A DNA stretch of 64,000 nucleotides from Pseudomonadota bacterium (GTDB taxonomy: Bacteria; Pseudomonadota; Alphaproteobacteria; Sphingomonadales; Sphingomonadaceae): NCBI GenBank assembly GCA_023458055.1, contig JAEXAW010000060.1, positions 62,001-126,000 on the forward strand. The letters run 5' to 3'. Below, piece after piece: positions 62,302 to 64,000 of the stretch. Below the pieces are notes generated by a model. The model saw only the letters and a list, made by a program, of their open reading frames with translations. It did not search any database and had not been told where the DNA came from. The position numbers and the translations under genes are program-made. Numbering within the stretch: position 1 is the stretch's first letter; the number at the start of each line of letters is the position of its first letter.

Positions 62302-62331
62302 TGCGTAATTCAAAACCAATAATATTACGGA
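62302..62331. promoter_or_regulatory. Conserved palindromic operator, copy 5
   Basis: TGCGTA-N18-TACGGA, extended halves TGCGTAAT and ATTACGGA (one mismatch). It lies 22-51 bases upstream of the TonB receptor at 62353 and 141-170 bases upstream of the P450 operon, so it may control both divergent units. Confidence 0.7.
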
Positions 62332-62352
62332 ATCAATGAGCGGGAGTAGGAT

Positions 62353-64000
62353 ATGCGGTTCCATTTGCGTAGTACAGTTGCGGCGGGGGCTGTAGCTTTG
62401 GGGTTGGCGGCGGCGCCAGCAGCGGCACAGGACAATAGCGCGAATGCCGGAACGGCAGCGGCCCAAGACGATGGCACGGGTCTCGGCGACATTATCGTAA
62501 CCGCGCAAAAACGCTCTGAAAATGTCCAGAAGGTGCCAATCGCCATATCCGCGGTAGGTAGCCAATATCTGGAATCGCGCGGTATCACCTCAATCGACGC
62601 ACTGGGGTCGATCGCGCCAAACGTCAAAATCGAACGCGCGCCATCCAACAAGACCGCCGCGCAAATTGCCATCCGTGGTTCTGTCACCATCAACCCGGCA
62701 ATTACCTGGGAGCCTGCGGTCGGCCTCTATCTCGACGGCGTCTATATCGCCAAGGTACAAGGGTCGATTTTCGACATTGCCGATCTTGAGCGCGTCGAGG
62801 TGCTGCGTGGCCCGCAAGGAACGCTGTACGGTCGTAACTCACTGGCGGGCGCGATCAACCTTGTTACCAAAAAACCGTCGGGCGAATTCGGCGGCCGTGC
62901 GGAAATCAGCTATGGCAATTTTGATCTTTGGCGCGCCAAAGCCTCGCTGGACCTGCCGGCGCTTGGCCCCCTCGCTGTCAAGCTGTCGGGACAGATTCAG
63001 AAGCGTGATGGTACGATCAAGGTGGTGCCCAATCCTTATCCCCAAGCCTTTCTGGCGCGACCCAATTCTGTAGACAGTACTAACGACCTCAATGGTCAAA
63101 GCTTCATGGCGCAGGCTCGCCTCAACGCGTCCGATAATTTTACGGTCGATTATACGTTCGACTATAACCGCAACAAGCAGCGGCCCGACTATGCGCAATT
63201 GGTCAATGTATTACCCAATTCCTTGTGGACGGACCCCGCCCAGCTAGCGGCCATCGCGCCGCTCGGTCTTTATGCCCACCCCGACCGGCAAAATGTGGCC
63301 AGTCTTAATGGCAGTCCGTTGCTCGAATATTCGCGTTCGACCGGCCATGCACTGACCGCGACCCTTGATCTGGGTGCCGCAACAATCAAGTCGATCACCT
63401 CCTACCGCAAGCTGAAGTGGGACGATTTCCTCGACCTCGACGGATCGCCGCTCGACATCGCCTATACCTCGCGCCAGACCAAGTTCCGAGCGTTCAGCCA
63501 AGAACTGCAGGCATCTGGCGAGACAATGGGTGAGAGCCTCAAATATGTGGTCGGTCTTTTCTATTATAATGAGAAGGCCGAAACCCTGGGGCCCCAGCAT
63601 TTCTTTGGTTTTCTCGACCAGCTGAACGTGCCGGGTGCAGCGCATCTGCAATCCGATTATGGTGGTCATACCAAGGCTTGGGCAGCTTACGCGCAGCTTG
63701 ACTACAAGATTGCCGATCCTCTCACGCTGACACTGGGCGCGCGTTATACACATGAGAGGAAAGACGTTCGCCGGTATTTCAACAATAATGCAGGGTTTAT
63801 CTTCAATCTGCCCTATGGCGGTGTTCCGGATGCGAAATATAATAATTTCAGCCCGGCCGTAACACTGGCCTATCAGGCGACTCCCAACATCAATCTTTAT
63901 GGTCGCTGGGCGCGTGGTTTCAAATCGGGAGGCTTTAACGGCGAAACCAACGATCTGTTCACCAACTGCCCGAGTATCTCCGAACTGTGCACGCCCTACC
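62353..64000 (+). CDS. TonB-dependent outer-membrane receptor (partial, C-terminus outside window)
   Basis: The first 549 residues of a receptor. Residues 1-25 are a signal peptide ending in AAPAAAQ. DIIVTAQKRSENVQKVPIAI is the TonB-box/plug start, followed by QIAIRGSVTINPAITWEPAV, GLYLDGVYIAKVQGSIFDIA and VEVLRGPQGTLYGRNSLAGA, then barrel strands. The frame stays open to base 64000. It is a paralogue of the receptor at 25540 by general pattern, but clearly divergent. It follows a GGGAGTAGG ribosome site. Confidence 0.94.
   Translation, partial: MRFHLRSTVAAGAVALGLAAAPAAAQDNSANAGTAAAQDDGTGLGDIIVTAQKRSENVQKVPIAISAVGSQYLESRGITSIDALGSIAPNVKIERAPSNKTAAQIAIRGSVTINPAITWEPAVGLYLDGVYIAKVQGSIFDIADLERVEVLRGPQGTLYGRNSLAGAINLVTKKPSGEFGGRAEISYGNFDLWRAKASLDLPALGPLAVKLSGQIQKRDGTIKVVPNPYPQAFLARPNSVDSTNDLNGQSFMAQARLNASDNFTVDYTFDYNRNKQRPDYAQLVNVLPNSLWTDPAQLAAIAPLGLYAHPDRQNVASLNGSPLLEYSRSTGHALTATLDLGAATIKSITSYRKLKWDDFLDLDGSPLDIAYTSRQTKFRAFSQELQASGETMGESLKYVVGLFYYNEKAETLGPQHFFGFLDQLNVPGAAHLQSDYGGHTKAWAAYAQLDYKIADPLTLTLGARYTHERKDVRRYFNNNAGFIFNLPYGGVPDAKYNNFSPAVTLAYQATPNINLYGRWARGFKSGGFNGETNDLFTNCPSISELCTPY

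Noticed and set aside
1..64000. CRISPR arrays, prophage structural genes and rRNA genes
   Set aside because: No regularly spaced repeats, phage structural proteins or rRNA-like sequence were seen on reading the window.

Overview
The window comes from a Sphingomonadales-type alphaproteobacterium (Sphingomonas, Sphingopyxis or Novosphingobium-like). This is inferred from the high-GC coding style, the short-chain dehydrogenase (SDR), TonB-receptor and Rieske-oxygenase content, and the interspersed hairpin repeats between housekeeping genes. No 16S gene is present, so the genus is not fixed.

Bases 1-15,000 are mostly core genome: cytochrome c maturation genes (ccmC-ccmD-ccmE, minus strand), a Cys/Met-metabolism PLP enzyme, leucine dehydrogenase, tRNA-His, a SIMPL-domain periplasmic protein, the ABC-F ATPase Uup, and yajC-secD-secF. 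Two less ordinary items sit among them. One is a Fur-box-preceded small Cys-rich ORF followed by a fusion of an adenylation domain, a carrier domain and a membrane acyltransferase-like domain (8030-10480). The other is a divergent DUF6456/XRE regulator pair.

Bases 15,048-21,212 look like a genomic island at the 3' end of tRNA-Pro(GGG). A 52-bp near-copy of the tRNA 3' end lies at 21161-21212. Between the copies are a decayed IS with intact inverted repeats and a membrane/stress operon: phospholipase D-like, HdeD, AI-2E/PerM-like, K+ channel, and a ClC channel whose original start region carries an in-frame amber codon. No integrase is visible. Just beyond lie a frameshifted FdhF/YdeP-type molybdopterin oxidoreductase and fdhD.

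Bases 24,600-64,000 form a large catabolic region: eight SDRs plus one lacking the usual catalytic Tyr, two KshA-like Rieske oxygenases, a KstD-like FAD dehydrogenase and a second FAD dehydrogenase, a P450, an acyl-CoA ligase, an OYE-type reductase, an epoxide-hydrolase-like protein, several amide or ester hydrolases, two SnoaL-like proteins, an MFS transporter, two Lrp regulators and two TonB receptors. The mix resembles steroid or terpenoid ring degradation, but the substrate cannot be read from sequence.

Two features stand out. First, a 30-bp palindromic site, T(G/T)CGTA-N18-TACG(C/G)A with identical spacing, occurs upstream of five transcription units (28202, 29571, 35825, 49549, 62302), including both TonB receptors; this suggests one regulon. 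Second, two Coq4-like proteins with the complete HDxxHx11E motif are each paired head-to-tail with a D-aminoacylase-family amidohydrolase, which suggests a duplicated and apparently undescribed catabolic module.
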